From NCBI GenBank assembly GCA_965227805.1, contig CBDDGJ010000003.1, positions 682,001 to 746,000 of the forward strand: 64,000 nucleotides of DNA. Direction: 5' to 3'. Each line of letters starts with the position of its first letter. Position 1 is the first letter of the stretch. Source of the DNA: CBDDGJ01 sp965227805 (GTDB taxonomy: Bacteria; Pseudomonadota; Alphaproteobacteria; RS24). The position numbers and the translations under genes are program-made. Below, piece by piece: positions 52,962 through 61,461 of this stretch. The notes below the pieces were generated by a model. The model did not search any database and was not told the DNA's origin. It saw only the letters and a list, made by a program, of their open reading frames with translations.

Positions 52962-52967
52962 CACCCC

Positions 52968-53000
52968 GGCACCAAGTTTTACGTGGTGCCGTTTTGTTTA
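52968..53000 (+). terminator. Rho-independent terminator
   Basis: GGCACCA (52968-52974) pairs with TGGTGCC (52984-52990) around a nine-base loop, followed by GTTTTGTTTA. It lies after the structured leader and before the 18-codon stub, the position of an attenuator. Confidence 0.65.
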
Positions 53001-53023
53001 ATACATATTTAAGAGATGAAGTT

Positions 53024-53080
53024 ATGACCACTGATAATCAAGCAAGCATATTTGGCTTAAAAAAATATATCACACAATAA
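53024..53080 (+). pseudogene. 18-codon ORF stub cut off by palindromic repeats
   Basis: AAGAGATGAAGTT precedes an ATG at 53024 that encodes MTTDNQASIFGLKKYITQ and then TAA at 53080, exactly where repeat block C begins. It follows the structured leader and terminator. It may be a genuine leader peptide, but I favour the 5' end of a gene whose remainder was lost when the repeats arrived. The family is unknown. Confidence 0.35.
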
Positions 53081-53615
53081 TGCCCACGCTTGCGTTGCGC
53101 TATATAAAGGCGCATCTGCGCGCGGGCATTGTCGCAACAGAAAAGAATAAAAGCGTTTATCTTGCTTCAGTAAAAAAGAAAGAAGCGGGTTACGCGTGTC
53201 TGCCCCACAAAGAAAAAGAGCTTGTTCGCGGGTTTTGGGATAGGAACGACCATTTGCGTAGCAAATGTGTAGTGACCAATAAAAATGTAATATGTAGCAC
53301 CCAAAAATAAAGCGCGCCCATGTTTGCGTTATATAGGGACGCCCCATGGGCGCGCCCGCAACAGAAAAGAAAAAAGCGCGTTGCGCGTGCCTGCCCCACA
53401 AAGAAAAAGAGCTTGTTCGCGGGTTTTGGGATAGGAACGACCATTTGCGTAGCAAATGTGTAGTGACCAAAAATAAAGTGCGTCATTCGCGACCGCGCGG
53501 CTGCGTGAGAGTGTGCAACTAGACTAGGACTGTGAGTGGTGGCAGGTGCTTGCTATGAATCGGTGGGCAATCGCGCGATAAACAAAATGTAATGTGTAGC
53601 ACCCAAAAAGAAAGA
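53078..53615. repeat. Mosaic of palindromic repeat modules (block C)
   Basis: The gap before pyrF is filled with modules: a GCCC/GGGC-ended hairpin at 53081-53130; GCAACAGAAAAGAATAAAAG; two copies of a ~70-base unit with GAGCTTGTTCGCGGGTTTTG, GGAACGACC and CATTTGCGTAGCAAATG (53209-53278 and 53400-53469); the GCGCGCCCATG / CATGGGCGCGC hairpin at ~53313-53356; and the TGCTTGCTATGAATCGGTGG unit near 53547. Bases 52718-52884 before the leader show no gene. Confidence 0.85.
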
Positions 53616-53619
53616 AAAA

Positions 53620-54471
53620 TTAAAGCCCGCGCATCTGCGCACAGTGGTCATCCAAACTGTCTTGTAGAGCAGAAATATCCGGCCCACGCTGTAAAACCGC
53701 GCGCGAAGATGTGGGAATAAGCCGCCCCACGGCAGCGCTAAAGCAGCTTTGAATATCTGAAAAATCTGCACCCTGTGCCCCCAAGCCAGGTAGTAAAAAC
53801 AAAGCCGAAGGCATGGATGTAATAATATTATCTAACCCGCTTTTTATTGTTGCGCCTAAAACTGCTCCAATGACGCCAAATTGTGAATCTTTATGCGCAT
53901 AAGCAGCTGTTTTATTATAATGTTGTATTTGTAGGGCTAAACTTTCTGCAACACTTATGTCATCAGATAATTTTGCATTTTGTAACTCATTGCCTTCGGG
54001 ATTAGATGAGCGCACCACCACAAAACAATATTTTCCCCGTGCCAAAGCCATATCAAAAGCAGGCTTTAGCGCATCAAACCCTAAATAGGCCGAAAGCGTA
54101 AGCGCATCTGCACCAAAGCCTGTCTCTCCGAGCCAAGCCTGTGCATAGGCTTGCATTGATGAGCCTATATCGCCACGCTTTACATCAGCAATCACCAAAA
54201 TATTTTCTGCTTGTGCCTGTGCAACAAACTCTTGTAAGACAAGCATGCCCTGTGCACCAAATTGCTCGAAAAAAGCGATTTGTGGTTTGATAATGCCGAC
54301 ATGCCCACATGCCGCTTGCAGGGCGCGATCACAAAATTTCCCAAGCCCGTCTATATTTGTCTCAAGCCCCCATTGGTGTAGTAAAGCAGAAGATGGGTCT
54401 ATACCCCAGCAAAAGGCAGAATATGTTTCTGCTTGTTTTATAAACCGGTCATGAAAGGGATTAGGCGACAT
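53620..54471 (-). CDS. pyrF: Orotidine 5'-phosphate decarboxylase (type 2)
   Basis: PyrF makes UMP from OMP. The 283-aa protein is of the longer type-2 form (as in Mycobacterium and Myxococcus). It has FCWGIDPSSALL, HVGIIKPQIAFFEQFGAQG, the catalytic IADVKRGDIGSSMQAYAQAWL (Asp-Lys-Asp motif), FVVVRSSNPEG, GVIGAVLGAT and LFLLPGLGAQGADFSDI with phosphate-binding Arg further on. Its stop directly adjoins repeat block C. It follows rho by three bases, an uncommon pairing that implies cotranscription. Confidence 0.94.
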   Translation of the reverse strand: MSPNPFHDRFIKQAETYSAFCWGIDPSSALLHQWGLETNIDGLGKFCDRALQAACGHVGIIKPQIAFFEQFGAQGMLVLQEFVAQAQAENILVIADVKRGDIGSSMQAYAQAWLGETGFGADALTLSAYLGFDALKPAFDMALARGKYCFVVVRSSNPEGNELQNAKLSDDISVAESLALQIQHYNKTAAYAHKDSQFGVIGAVLGATIKSGLDNIITSMPSALFLLPGLGAQGADFSDIQSCFSAAVGRLIPTSSRAVLQRGPDISALQDSLDDHCAQMRGL

Positions 54472-54474
54472 TAT

Positions 54475-55740
54475 TTATGTATTCATTGAATCGAAAAAAT
54501 CATTATTGGTTTTGGTATCTTTGAGCTTGCCCAATAAAAATTCGATTGCATCCACCGTTCCCATCGGATTAAGAATCCGCCGTAATACATAAATTTTTGA
54601 TAAGGCATCTCTATCCACCAATAATTCTTCCTTACGCGTGCCGGATTTCATAATATCAATCGCGGGGAATACGCGCTTATCAGAGATTTTTCTATCTAAT
54701 ACAATTTCTGAATTACCCGTTCCCTTAAATTCTTCGAAAATAACCTCATCCATACGGCTTCCGGTTTCGATAAGCGCGGTTGAAATAATGGTGAGCGAGC
54801 CCCCTTCTTCAATATTGCGTGCCGCACCGAAAAAGCGTTTTGGTCGTTGCAGGGCATTAGCATCCACCCCACCGGTAAGCACCTTACCCGAAGACGGCAC
54901 CACCGTATTATAAGCCCGCCCAAGTCGGGTAATATTATCCAGTAAAATCACCACATCGCGCCCATGCTCGACCAGGCGTTTGGCTTTTTCAATCACCATT
55001 TCTGCAACTTGCACATGCCGCGTTGCCGGTTCGTCAAAGGTAGATGAAACAACTTCCCCATCAACCGAGCGTTGCATATCGGTTACTTCCTCGGGGCGTT
55101 CATCAATCAGCAAAACGATTAAATAACATTCGGGATGATTGGTTGAGATAGATCGCGCAATATTTTGCAAAATAACCGTTTTCCCCGAACGCGGCGGGGC
55201 CACAATAAGCGCGCGTTGCCCTTTTCCTAAGGGGGCAACAATATCAATCACCCGTCCGGATAAATCCTTTTTATCACTAAGCTCTATTTCCATTGATAAA
55301 CGCTCATCGGGATAAAGCGGTGTTAAATTATCAAAATGCACTTTAAGGCGTGCTTTATCAGGATCCTCAAAATTGATGATATTGACTTTAATCAGGGCAA
55401 AATAGCGTTCACCACTGCGCGGAGAGCGAATATCCCCTTCAACCGTATCGCCGGTTTTTAGTCCAAAGCGGCGCACCTGTGAGGGGCTTACATAAATATC
55501 ATCTGGTCCGGGTAGATAATTTGCATCAGGAGAGCGTAAAAAACCAAATCCGTCCTGTAAAACCTCAACAACCCCCTCCCCAATAATATTTATGCCCGCC
55601 TCGGCCATTTTTTTCAAAATTGCAAACATCATATCCTGCTTAAGCATGGAAGATGCATTTTCAATTTCATAATCTTCCGCCAAAGTCACCAGTTCGGCAG
55701 CCGATTTTATTTTCAAATCGTAGAGTTTTATTTGTTCCAT
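54475..55740 (-). CDS. rho: Transcription termination factor Rho
   Basis: Rho is the hexameric RNA helicase that ends transcription. From ATG 55740 it has 421 aa, starting MEQIKLYDLKIKSAAELVTL. Marks are the RNA-binding cold-shock-like domain (GVVEVLQDGFGFLRSPDANY, VSPSQVRRFGL), Walker A APPRSGKT, Walker B VVILLDNITRLGRAYN, the Q-loop SSGKVLTGGVDANAL and the R-loop/secondary site GTGNSEIVLDR. The frame runs 21 codons further upstream but that part is not Rho-like. It lies downstream of hemJ on the same strand, near the origin as in many alphaproteobacteria. Confidence 0.97.
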   Translation of the reverse strand: MEQIKLYDLKIKSAAELVTLAEDYEIENASSMLKQDMMFAILKKMAEAGINIIGEGVVEVLQDGFGFLRSPDANYLPGPDDIYVSPSQVRRFGLKTGDTVEGDIRSPRSGERYFALIKVNIINFEDPDKARLKVHFDNLTPLYPDERLSMEIELSDKKDLSGRVIDIVAPLGKGQRALIVAPPRSGKTVILQNIARSISTNHPECYLIVLLIDERPEEVTDMQRSVDGEVVSSTFDEPATRHVQVAEMVIEKAKRLVEHGRDVVILLDNITRLGRAYNTVVPSSGKVLTGGVDANALQRPKRFFGAARNIEEGGSLTIISTALIETGSRMDEVIFEEFKGTGNSEIVLDRKISDKRVFPAIDIMKSGTRKEELLVDRDALSKIYVLRRILNPMGTVDAIEFLLGKLKDTKTNNDFFDSMNT

Positions 55741-55836
55741 GAAAAACCTATAAATAAAGCAGATTAAGAGAAAATAGTGCTCAAGCGAATGTAAGCCTTT
55801 CATGAGTATAACAGATTTATAAATAAAATAAATAGA

Positions 55837-56286
55837 TTAAAATGGCCGAATAATCACCATAATCACAATAAGAATGGTCAAAAGCGGTGGTATCTCATTT
55901 ATTTTACGAAAAAAAGAACTGCTATGGGGGGCTTGTCCGGTTAGAAATTGTTTTCTTATGCGCGCTAAAAAGCCGTGATAGGCGGCAAGCAAGGTAACAC
56001 TTGCCAATTTTACCCCGAGCCATATGCCAGAAGAGTCAATAAAGCCCGGACTAAAAAGAAGCAAAAGACCGAAAGCCCATGCGGCAATCATGGCCGGATT
56101 GATAATGATCCGTAATAATTTCTGCTCCATCACGCGAAAAATCTGGATTTCTTCGCCTTGTTCTATCGATTCAGCATGATAGATAAAAAGCCGCGGTAGA
56201 TAATACAAGCCTGCCATCCAAAACATGACCGCAATAATGTGAAATGCAATCAACCAGTCACGATATGCGCTTAAAAACTCACCCAT
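55837..56286 (-). CDS. hemJ: Protoporphyrinogen oxidase HemJ
   Basis: HemJ (UPF0093) oxidises protoporphyrinogen IX to protoporphyrin IX in the inner membrane. The 149-aa protein has four to five hydrophobic helices, the conserved early histidine and W in WLIAFHIIAVMFWMAGLYYLPRLFIYH (read as blocks), the MEQKLLRIIINPAM segment, WLGVKLASVTLLAAYHGFL, and RKINEIPPLLTILIVIMVI at the C-terminus. The hemE start overlaps its own operon boundary by one base (56286), linking two late haem steps. Confidence 0.95.
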   Translation of the reverse strand: MGEFLSAYRDWLIAFHIIAVMFWMAGLYYLPRLFIYHAESIEQGEEIQIFRVMEQKLLRIIINPAMIAAWAFGLLLLFSPGFIDSSGIWLGVKLASVTLLAAYHGFLARIRKQFLTGQAPHSSSFFRKINEIPPLLTILIVIMVIIRPF

Positions 56287-57317
56287 TATATATGCCTCAC
56301 ATAATCTACCAAATCCGCCACATGCTGCGGCGGGGTTTCTTTTATAATGCCATGTGCTAAATTAAAAATATAGCGCTTATTATGCAATGTTTCTTTTATA
56401 AAGCGGACAGCATGTTTCATATTTTCACCCCCTTGTAATAAAATTTCAGGCGATAAATTTCCCTGTAAGATAATATCATCCGGCATTATCCGCGCAATTT
56501 CTTCTAAATCGACCTTATCACCTAACCCTATTCCATTTGCGCCGGTTTCACATGCATAATCGCGCAAATTATAGGAGCTATTGCGGGGGAAAGCTATAAT
56601 CGGGATATGTTTATGGTTTTTCCGCAGGTTTTCAATGATGCGTTTTACTGGCACCAAACAGTAACGCTCAAACATATCCCCATGCAGATTTTCTGCCCAG
56701 CTCTCAAAAATCTGAATGATCTCTACCCCTGCTATAATTTGCTGCGATAGATAATCGCTTGTGGCTTCCACCACGATATCAATTATGTCCTGGAATAAAT
56801 CCGGATTTTCCTGCGCAAAGTGACGCGCAGGCATTTGGGTTGGGGTGCCGCGCCCGGCAATCATATAGCTTATGACTGTCCAGGGCGCGCCGGCAAAACC
56901 AATAAGCCCGATATGCGGAAAATTCTGCTGCAAAGATGTGCAAAGCCGCCTTATGGTTTCATAAACAGGACTTAGCGTTTTATCCATATTGGCAAGCGAT
57001 AAATCATCTATATGTTTAACCGGTTCGAGTCTGGGGCCTTCACCGGTTTCAAACCATAATTTTTGCCCCAGACTTTGTGGAATAAGCAAAATATCCGCAA
57101 ATAAAATCGCCGCATCGAACGAAAATCGTCGCAATGGTTGCAATGTTACCTCTTCGGCTAAAACCGGATTGTAACATAAGGATAAAAAATCACCTGCTTG
57201 ATTACGAACTGCCTGATATTCCGGTAAATAACGCCCTGCTTGGCGCATAAGCCATAAGGGGGGCGTATCGGGAATGGGGGTTTTAAGATCAAATAGGGTG
57301 CAAATTTTTTTGGTCAT
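56286..57317 (-). CDS. hemE: Uroporphyrinogen decarboxylase
   Basis: HemE removes four acetate carboxyls from uroporphyrinogen III to give coproporphyrinogen III. The 343-aa protein has PPLWLMRQAGRYLPEYQ (residues ~19-35), the catalytic-Asp strand FSFDAAILFADILLIPQ, GFAGAPWTVISYMIAG, IQIFESWAENLHGDMFE, and ILQGNLSPEILLQGG with FNLAHGIIKETPPQHV. It is the gene that borders oriC in Caulobacter and relatives; here it faces away from ppsR across 441 AT-rich bases. Confidence 0.97.
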   Translation of the reverse strand: MTKKICTLFDLKTPIPDTPPLWLMRQAGRYLPEYQAVRNQAGDFLSLCYNPVLAEEVTLQPLRRFSFDAAILFADILLIPQSLGQKLWFETGEGPRLEPVKHIDDLSLANMDKTLSPVYETIRRLCTSLQQNFPHIGLIGFAGAPWTVISYMIAGRGTPTQMPARHFAQENPDLFQDIIDIVVEATSDYLSQQIIAGVEIIQIFESWAENLHGDMFERYCLVPVKRIIENLRKNHKHIPIIAFPRNSSYNLRDYACETGANGIGLGDKVDLEEIARIMPDDIILQGNLSPEILLQGGENMKHAVRFIKETLHNKRYIFNLAHGIIKETPPQHVADLVDYVRHI

Positions 57318-57758
57318 GGGCTATTTTGACGGATGGTTCCGTTTCATCTTCCTTATATTATATATATAAATAAATAGATGTAGGTGTTGTCTTGCCTAAA
57401 ATATGTGAATTATTAAGAAACATAAAATTATACACAGGCTTGATAACCTAAACTTTTCCACATGAATAGGGTGTATAAATAGAAATTATATTTTTATATA
57501 AAAATCACTATATATCCTTGTTCATAAAAGCCTTATAAATATGGTAAGAATGGGGATAAAATTTAGGGCTGTGAATATAATTATTATCCACGTTAATTAT
57601 ATTCGTTAAAAATGATTTATTAAATCGATGAAAACTTAAGGATGAAAAATGAATAATGGGGATGGTTTTTTGCTTAATTACGAAATAGGCACTTTATGCA
57701 CATAATCCACAAAATAGATCCAATCATGGCACATATTTTTAGTGTTTAAGACCAGCGC
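57318..57758. other. oriC: Probable chromosomal replication origin (oriC)
   Basis: The gap between divergent hemE and ppsR (RP001 homologue) is where oriC lies in Caulobacter and Rickettsia. It is strongly AT-rich, with a TATATTATATATATAAATAA-type unwinding candidate near 57352-57372. Two DnaA boxes match TTATNCACA exactly: TTATACACA (57428-57436) and TTATGCACA (57694-57702). One-mismatch boxes include TTTTCCACA (57454), TTATCCACG (57584), TAATCCACA (57703), and reverse-strand TGTGAATTA (57404), TGTGAATAT (57570) and TGGGGATAA (57551). I find no TTAA-N7-TTAA CtrA box. dnaA itself is not in the window. Confidence 0.85.
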
Positions 57759-58571
57759 ATGGAAAAATATTTTCACCTTCACCTTATATCGGATAGCACG
57801 GGCGAAACCATAAATGCTGTGGCCAAAGCTGTATGCACGCAATTTGAAACAGCCCACCCTATTGAGCATAATTATGGCCTTGTGCGTAGTGCCAAACAAT
57901 TAGAGCGCGCGATAGAAAATATCGAGAAAAATCCGGGCCCGGTTTTGTTTTCCATTGTTAATCAGGAGCTCAGATATAGATTGGAACAGATATGCGCCAA
58001 ATTAGCTGTGCCTTCAATGTCTGTGCTTGACCCGTTTATTACGGCAATGGCAGCTTATCTGAATGTTCCGGTAAGCGGCAAGGTCGGCGGGCAGCACGAA
58101 ATGAATAAGGATTATTTCCGGCGCATTGCTGCTCTGAATTACACGATGATGCATGATGATGGGCAAAGCCAGAATGATTTGCAGGAGGCTGACATTATTC
58201 TCACCGGTGTAAGCCGCACCTCTAAAACGCCGACATGCATGTATTTGGCAAATCGCGGATTTAAGGCGGCGAATGTGCCACTTATTCGCGGTATTGAAAT
58301 TCCGGCAGAATTATTGCGCGTAAAAGGCCCGCTTATTGTTGGGCTTACAACCAGTGTGGAGCGCTTATTACATATTCGTAAAAACAGGCTTTTATTGCTC
58401 AATGAGGCTACGGAGACGAATTATATCGATCCCGATAATATCAAGCAGGAAATTACGGAAGCGCGCCGGCTTATGGCACGCCAAAACTGGCCGATTATTG
58501 ATGTGTCGCGCCGCTCAATCGAAGAAGTCGCAACGGCAATTTTGAATTTGCATCAAAATTTTCAGGCGTAA
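57759..58571 (+). CDS. ppsR: Pyruvate, phosphate dikinase regulatory protein family (DUF299)
   Basis: These bifunctional ADP-dependent kinases/phosphorylases switch PPDK or PEP synthase off and on. The 270-aa protein has FHLHLISDSTGETINAVAKA (residues ~4-23), the GGQHEMNKDYFRRI segment, P-loop GVSRTSKTPTCMYLANRG (~152-169), PLIVGLTTSVERLLHIRKNR and WPIIDVSRRSIEEVATAIL. Length is typical. It is the RP001 homologue whose start borders oriC and begins the plus-strand operon ppsR-maf-aroE-coaE-dnaQ. Which dikinase it regulates is not visible here. Confidence 0.94.
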   Translation: MEKYFHLHLISDSTGETINAVAKAVCTQFETAHPIEHNYGLVRSAKQLERAIENIEKNPGPVLFSIVNQELRYRLEQICAKLAVPSMSVLDPFITAMAAYLNVPVSGKVGGQHEMNKDYFRRIAALNYTMMHDDGQSQNDLQEADIILTGVSRTSKTPTCMYLANRGFKAANVPLIRGIEIPAELLRVKGPLIVGLTTSVERLLHIRKNRLLLLNEATETNYIDPDNIKQEITEARRLMARQNWPIIDVSRRSIEEVATAILNLHQNFQA

Positions 58572-58591
58572 ATAGATAAGATAGGTTGATT

Positions 58592-59203
58592 ATGATAGAT
58601 TATGAAAATCGGAAGTCTCGGCTTATTTTAGCATCGGGCAGTGCGGCACGCGCGGCGATTTTACGCAATGCGGGGATAAAGTTTAGCGCTGTGCCGCCTA
58701 ACTGCGATGAAGCAGCGATAAAACAGGCACATGAAGGAAATGCAGAAGACTTAGCCGTAAAACTCGCCAAACAAAAAGCGATGAATGTTGCTGCACATCA
58801 TGATGAAACAGCTTATATTTTGGCTGCTGATCAAGTTTTACACTGTGCGGGGCGGCTATTTGATAAAGCGACCACACATATACAAGCAAAAGAAAATCTG
58901 CAATTTTTGCGTGGACGTTCACACGACCTTATAAATGGTGTGGTGCTTATGCATAAGCAACAAATTATCTGGCAGTTTAGCAATTATGCGACGCTTAATA
59001 TGCGGGATTTTTCAGATGAATTTTTGCATGATTATATGTCTGTATCTGGGGATCATATATTAAATGCGGTGGGGGCTTATCAGCTCGAAGGCATGGGCGT
59101 GCAGCTTTTCGATAAAATAGAAGGCGATTATTTTACCATTTTAGGACTCCCGCTTTTGCCGCTATTGGCCGCATTGCGTCAATATGGGATTGTCGTAACA
59201 TAA
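58592..59203 (+). CDS. maf: Maf-family nucleoside triphosphate pyrophosphatase
   Basis: Maf proteins hydrolyse non-standard or modified nucleotides (dTTP/UTP or 7-methyl-GTP types). ATG 58592 is preferred over TTG 58586 because AGG lies six bases upstream. The 203-aa protein has LILASGSAARAAILRNAGI (residues ~8-26), KAMNVAAHHDETAYILAADQ with catalytic Asp in AADQVL, FLRGRSHDLINGVVLM and a GAYQLEGMGVQLFDKIEGDY segment. Subtype is uncertain. Its stop overlaps the aroE start (TAATG), showing coupled translation. Confidence 0.92.
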   Translation: MIDYENRKSRLILASGSAARAAILRNAGIKFSAVPPNCDEAAIKQAHEGNAEDLAVKLAKQKAMNVAAHHDETAYILAADQVLHCAGRLFDKATTHIQAKENLQFLRGRSHDLINGVVLMHKQQIIWQFSNYATLNMRDFSDEFLHDYMSVSGDHILNAVGAYQLEGMGVQLFDKIEGDYFTILGLPLLPLLAALRQYGIVVT

Positions 59204-60045
59204 TGCAGGCACAAATAAAACAAGCGGGAATTATTGGCTGGCCGGTGCATCATTCGCGCTCGCCGCTTATTCATAAATTCTGGCTCGCGCACCATCAGAT
59301 ACAGGGAGATTATGTGCCGCTTCCCATAAGCCCTGACATATCTTTTCGCACAGCACTAGATGAATTGCGTGCCCGTGGCTTTGTCGGCGCCAATGTAACT
59401 GTCCCGCATAAAATCGCTGCTTTTGCCGCCGCCGACACGCTTGATGCGGCCGCGCAAAAAATTGGTGCCGTTAATATTTTGCATTTTACCAAAGATAAAA
59501 TTATCGGGAAAAATAGCGATGCAGACGGGTTTTTAGCAAGTTTGGATGAAACTTATGCCCGCACTTTATGGACACAATATCCGGTTTTGCTGTTAGGGGC
59601 AGGTGGCGCAGCGCGCGCCATTGTTTATGCTTTGTCCATGGCCGGTGCGTCGGAGGTTTTTATTGCCAATCGCAATTTTGAACGCGCGGAAAATCTGGCG
59701 CGTGCCTTTGCGTCTGCACAAACCAAAGTTACACCGCTTAAATGGTCACAAAAACAAACAATTTTGCCGCACTGCCGCTTGCTTATCAATAGCACAAGTC
59801 TGGGCATGGATGGCGGGGCAGATTTAGAGATAAACCTTGCTGCTATGTCTCACGGGGCGGTAATGGATATTGTTTACACGCCGCTCAAAACCAGACTTCT
59901 ACACCAAGCCACACAAGCTGGCCTAGTTGCGGTTGATGGATTGGGCATGTTATTACATCAGGCCGTGCCTGCTTTTGAAATCTGGTTTGGACGACGTCCC
60001 GCAGTGACAAAAGCGCTAAGGCATCATATTGAAGCGGATTTATGA
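59203..60045 (+). CDS. aroE: Shikimate 5-dehydrogenase
   Basis: AroE reduces 3-dehydroshikimate with NADPH, the step before AroK (encoded at 8.5 kb). The 280-aa protein has IIGWPVHHSRSPLIHKFWL, NVTVPHKIAAF with catalytic Lys (~69), the Asp in NSDADGFLASL, the glycine loop LLGAGGAARAIVYALS, INSTSLGMDGG and GLGMLLHQAVPAFEIWFG. Length is typical. It overlaps maf by one base and is 12 bases before coaE. Confidence 0.96.
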   Translation: MQAQIKQAGIIGWPVHHSRSPLIHKFWLAHHQIQGDYVPLPISPDISFRTALDELRARGFVGANVTVPHKIAAFAAADTLDAAAQKIGAVNILHFTKDKIIGKNSDADGFLASLDETYARTLWTQYPVLLLGAGGAARAIVYALSMAGASEVFIANRNFERAENLARAFASAQTKVTPLKWSQKQTILPHCRLLINSTSLGMDGGADLEINLAAMSHGAVMDIVYTPLKTRLLHQATQAGLVAVDGLGMLLHQAVPAFEIWFGRRPAVTKALRHHIEADL

Positions 60046-60057
60046 AAGGTAAAATAA

Positions 60058-60681
60058 GTGCTGCTTATCGGATTAACAGGATCAATCGGCATGGGGAAAA
60101 CCACAACGGCATCCCTGTTTCAAAAAGAGGGCATTGCTATTTATGATGCCGATGCGGCCGTGCACGAAATTTATAAGCCGGGCGGTGCAGCGGTTGCGCC
60201 GCTTACGGCTTTGTTTCCTGACGCGATTATAAAAGGCGGCGTTGACCGCATACGCTTGGGGAAACTTGTTCTGGATAATCCCGCTGCGCTCAAACAATTA
60301 GAAAACATAGTGCATCCTTTGGTTGGAAACATGCAGCTTGATTTTTTGCGCGAAAACGCGGAACAAGACGCAAAAATGGTCGTGCTTGATATTCCGCTTT
60401 TGTTTGAAAATGGGGGAGAGAAAAATATTGATGTTAGTATTCTTGCGACCGCGCCCTATGACATACAAAAAAAACGCGTTTTAGCACGCAAAAATATGAC
60501 AGAAGAAAAATTTCACGCCATTTTAGCCAAGCAAATGCCAGATGAAGAGAAACGTAAAAAAGCTGATTTTATTGTTGATACGTCAAAATCGGTAGAGGAT
60601 GCCTATAGACAGGTGAAACAAATTATCCGACACTTGGAAAATAGACAGGGCATGGCCTTAAACCGACGTCTGGAGACATAA
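60058..60681 (+). CDS. coaE: Dephospho-CoA kinase
   Basis: CoaE phosphorylates dephospho-CoA in the last step of CoA synthesis. The 207-aa protein starts at GTG 60058 and has P-loop GLTGSIGMGKTTTASLF (residues ~5-21), YDADAAVHEIYKPGG with catalytic Asp, LENIVHPLVGNM, VVLDIPLLFENGGEK and the lid KRVLARKNMTEEKFHAIL. Length is typical. It overlaps dnaQ by one base. Confidence 0.96.
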   Translation: MLLIGLTGSIGMGKTTTASLFQKEGIAIYDADAAVHEIYKPGGAAVAPLTALFPDAIIKGGVDRIRLGKLVLDNPAALKQLENIVHPLVGNMQLDFLRENAEQDAKMVVLDIPLLFENGGEKNIDVSILATAPYDIQKKRVLARKNMTEEKFHAILAKQMPDEEKRKKADFIVDTSKSVEDAYRQVKQIIRHLENRQGMALNRRLET

Positions 60682-61388
60682 TGCGCGAAATCGTTTTAGA
60701 TACGGAAACAACCGGTTTAGACCCGCAAGAGGGGCACCGTATTGTAGAAATAGGATGTGTTGAACTTATCAATGGCGTGCCGAGCGGCAAAACATATCAT
60801 CAATATATCAACCCCGCGCGTGATGTGTCCGCAAAGGCGCAGGAAATACATGGGTTAGATGAAGCCTTTTTGGCTGATAAGCCGGTTTTTGCTCATATTG
60901 CTGATGCATTTGTGGATTTTGTCAAAAATAGCCCGCTTATTATTCATAATGCAGCCTTTGATATGAAATTTGTAAATGCTGAACTGGCTATGGCTGGCCG
61001 CCCTGTTTTAGAAGAAAATGAGATTATTGATACGCTTAGCATTGCCCGGCGTAAATTTCCCGGTGCACCTGCCTCGCTTGATGCATTATGCCGTCGATTT
61101 AATATTGATAATTCGGCGCGTGAAAAACATGGCGCCCTGCTTGATGCAGAATTACTGGCTGAAGTTTATCTGGAGCTGCACGGGGGCAAGCAACCTATTT
61201 TGGATTTTGAGGCTGATGAAACAGCCACAGCTATGGCGGCTAATCATATTTCAGACGCAAAGCCCCGTCACGCACATATACGCAAAACAGCGTTGCCCTC
61301 TCGCTTAAAGCAGGAAGATATAGCGGCGCATAGAGAGTTTATAGACACATTGCCGCAGCAGTCTTTGTGGCTCAAGACCCTTAACTAA
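60681..61388 (+). CDS. dnaQ: DNA polymerase III epsilon subunit (3'-5' proofreading exonuclease)
   Basis: DnaQ proofreads for the replicase. The 235-aa protein is a DEDDh exonuclease: REIVLDTETTGLDPQEGHRI (Asp/Glu at residues ~7-9), LIIHNAAFDMKFVNAEL (Asp ~98), and KHGALLDAELLAEVYLEL (His ~153, Asp ~158). The C-terminal ~50 residues, ending LPQQSLWLKTL, include the expected polymerase-alpha-binding tail. It is the last gene of the ppsR-dnaQ plus-strand run. Confidence 0.95.
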   Translation: MREIVLDTETTGLDPQEGHRIVEIGCVELINGVPSGKTYHQYINPARDVSAKAQEIHGLDEAFLADKPVFAHIADAFVDFVKNSPLIIHNAAFDMKFVNAELAMAGRPVLEENEIIDTLSIARRKFPGAPASLDALCRRFNIDNSAREKHGALLDAELLAEVYLELHGGKQPILDFEADETATAMAANHISDAKPRHAHIRKTALPSRLKQEDIAAHREFIDTLPQQSLWLKTLN

Positions 61389-61422
61389 CAGCCCATAATC
61401 TTATGGTATAATTTGCCTGTAA

Positions 61423-61457
61423 GGGCAGCAATTTATATGTCTAAACCCTGCCCCTTT
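61423..61457. terminator. Hairpin between convergent dnaQ and secB
   Basis: GGGCAG (61423-61428) pairs with CTGCCC (61448-61453), extended by AA/TT with one bulged C, in the 73-base gap between the convergent genes. A CTTT follows on the plus strand. The loop is long (19 bases), so it is a weak terminator candidate. Confidence 0.4.
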
Positions 61458-61461
61458 GCCT

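Noticed and set aside
53057..53486. Overlapping minus-strand frames of 98-137 codons in repeat block C, and similar ones at 2103-2384 and 48345-48629
   Set aside because: They are made of repeated modules read through in several frames, with no start signal or protein-like variation; they are repeat shadows.
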